Below are positions 62,709 through 64,000 of a DNA stretch of 64,000 nt, piece after piece. Location of the stretch: assembly GCF_000003815.2 (NCBI RefSeq), contig NC_049979.1, positions 15,371,240-15,435,239 of the forward strand, given 5' to 3'. The stretch's first letter is position 1. Each line of letters begins with the position of its first letter. The position numbers and the translations under genes are program-made. Origin of the DNA: Branchiostoma floridae (lineage: Eukaryota > Chordata > Leptocardii > Amphioxiformes > Branchiostomatidae). The notes beneath the pieces were generated by a model. That model saw only the letters and a program-made list of their open reading frames with translations, did not search any database and had not been told where the DNA came from.

Positions 62709-64000
62709 TGACCCTGGGTGTGCTTGGGCATCACTGATGTCATGTATACAGTGTGCTGATTTGTATGTCCAGTGTAGCAAATGACAAACTGTAGTTTTTA
62801 TATTTATATTTTAGCTACAGCATGGTGTAACAAACAGAGCTGGATGTAACAATTTTTATGTGTGAGTGTGATACATGTACCTTAGAACATCCTTGATATT
62901 GTTGTTACCCATTTGTACATCTATTGTAAAATACAAACGTCTTTCGGTAGACATGTGAGAAGGAAACTCTCTGCTGAGTGAGTGTTTTTTTTGTACATAC
63001 AGATAAGTTTGCATTGTCAGTTTTGGTCTACAAATTTATCAATTTTACATGTACAGTATTCTCTGAGTTGTTGTTTTTTTGTAGTATGTTAAAAATGAAT
63101 TTGTATGGAGATGATAAAATTTCATGGCTATGAAACATTCCACATTGTCTTGTAGAATGTCTCTACAAAGATACAAAGATGTTTTCATGTGGTGAGACAA
63201 AACATTGTACAGTTTAGAGTACATTTTACAGTACTGAGGGTCTTACCCAAGTGGATATGCTGCACTTTGTTCCTGATGGTAGCATGTGTTGTGTATAAAG
63301 GTACAATGTTGTCAAATTCTATTTTTGTATTAGTACAGAATAGCATATTATGTGATTCCCTTGTGATTGTACATAAGCTCTTTGACTGGCTGGTGTGAGC
63401 TTGTGTCCCCTGACTGTTTAAGAATGAAGTAACTACATTTCCTGATTACCATATGCATGTATGTTCTATGATTTATCTCAGTCAAATATACAATCTCTCA
63501 TTGGTCTAAGGATTAAAAAAAAACAGGTTTGCTTGCATGTGTTAAATTTGGTCTCCCAGTCCCTACTTTTGACTTTTGATACAGTATTCAGTATATCTGT
63601 TTCTGTTGATAAGCACTAAGTAAATATTTTGTTGTATGACAGTGATACCTCAAAATGGATAATGTAACAATAGACAGGTTTTGATGTGGCTGGATCTAGT
63701 TTAAAGAATGTTTAAGTTGTTGGTTTCTTGAACACTTTTAACATGCTCTTGATACCTTATGAGGTAGTCAACAGCAGTAACCATGGAACAATGCTGTGGG
63801 TGGAAGTTTGTTACACAAATGAATCATGAATTTTAGCTGCATTTGCAGTTGAATTTACTGTGACATCCACATGACTGTTATTTATTCTGTGATGGTTTCT
63901 ATACCAGATGGTCGGAGTCTGAGAAGACCATGGAAAGGACACCCAGAATCTTTGCAAAATGTTGAATGATGTGGTTTTTACTCTTGCAGATCTTAACTGC
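62709..64000 (+). other. 3' UTR and downstream flank of TMEM145
   Basis: AT-rich non-coding sequence after the TAG stop. It has no recognisable exon, transposon ends or RNA gene. The position of the polyadenylation site is not clear; several A-rich strings are possible. The window may end within the UTR or just beyond it. Confidence 0.45.

Overview
The window is intron-rich, AT-rich animal nuclear DNA from an assembled genome (one 244-base N gap). It looks like an invertebrate deuterostome, most likely amphioxus (Branchiostoma). It carries one gene equivalent to the vertebrate pair USP25/USP28 and one-to-one relatives of CCDC15 and TMEM145. Coding exons are small with canonical GT-AG introns, and introns and intergenic DNA are full of short inverted-repeat DNA transposons. 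The species call is inference; the gene calls come from reading spliced exons against family motifs.

Layout. (1) About 1-14,450 has no convincing cellular gene. It holds two 3' fragments of one non-LTR retrotransposon family in opposite orientation, a segment flanked by ~150-bp direct repeats, the N gap and a large composite microsatellite. (2) 14,804-32,800 (+) is a 26-exon USP25/28-type deubiquitinase with intact Cys and His boxes; its reconstructed reading frame closes at 1,148 residues. (3) About 36,000-40,601 (+) is a type II membrane glycosyltransferase with three tandem DXD-type (GT32-like) domains, of which only the third looks catalytically complete. (4) 47,264-41,295 (-) is an 11-exon CCDC15-like centriolar coiled-coil protein that ends tail-to-tail with the glycosyltransferase. 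(5) 48,672-62,708 (+) is a TMEM145 (GPR180/TMEM145 family) seven-pass membrane protein, head-to-head with CCDC15 about 1.4 kb apart. Its 3' UTR and flank fill the rest.

The four genes do not form a pathway: protein deubiquitination, Golgi glycosylation, centriole structure and a seven-pass membrane protein. The most interesting signals are three. TMEM145 has two homologous in-phase versions of one luminal exon, separated by a 55-base intron, which is the classic arrangement of mutually exclusive exons. USP25/28 intron 24 is built largely from tandem copies of its own two exon borders, including splice sites. The triple-domain glycosyltransferase has degenerate first and second domains and very uneven introns. 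The introns also hold a nested transposon insertion, a hAT-type MITE with an exact 8-bp target duplication, and a truncated 5S rRNA-like sequence.
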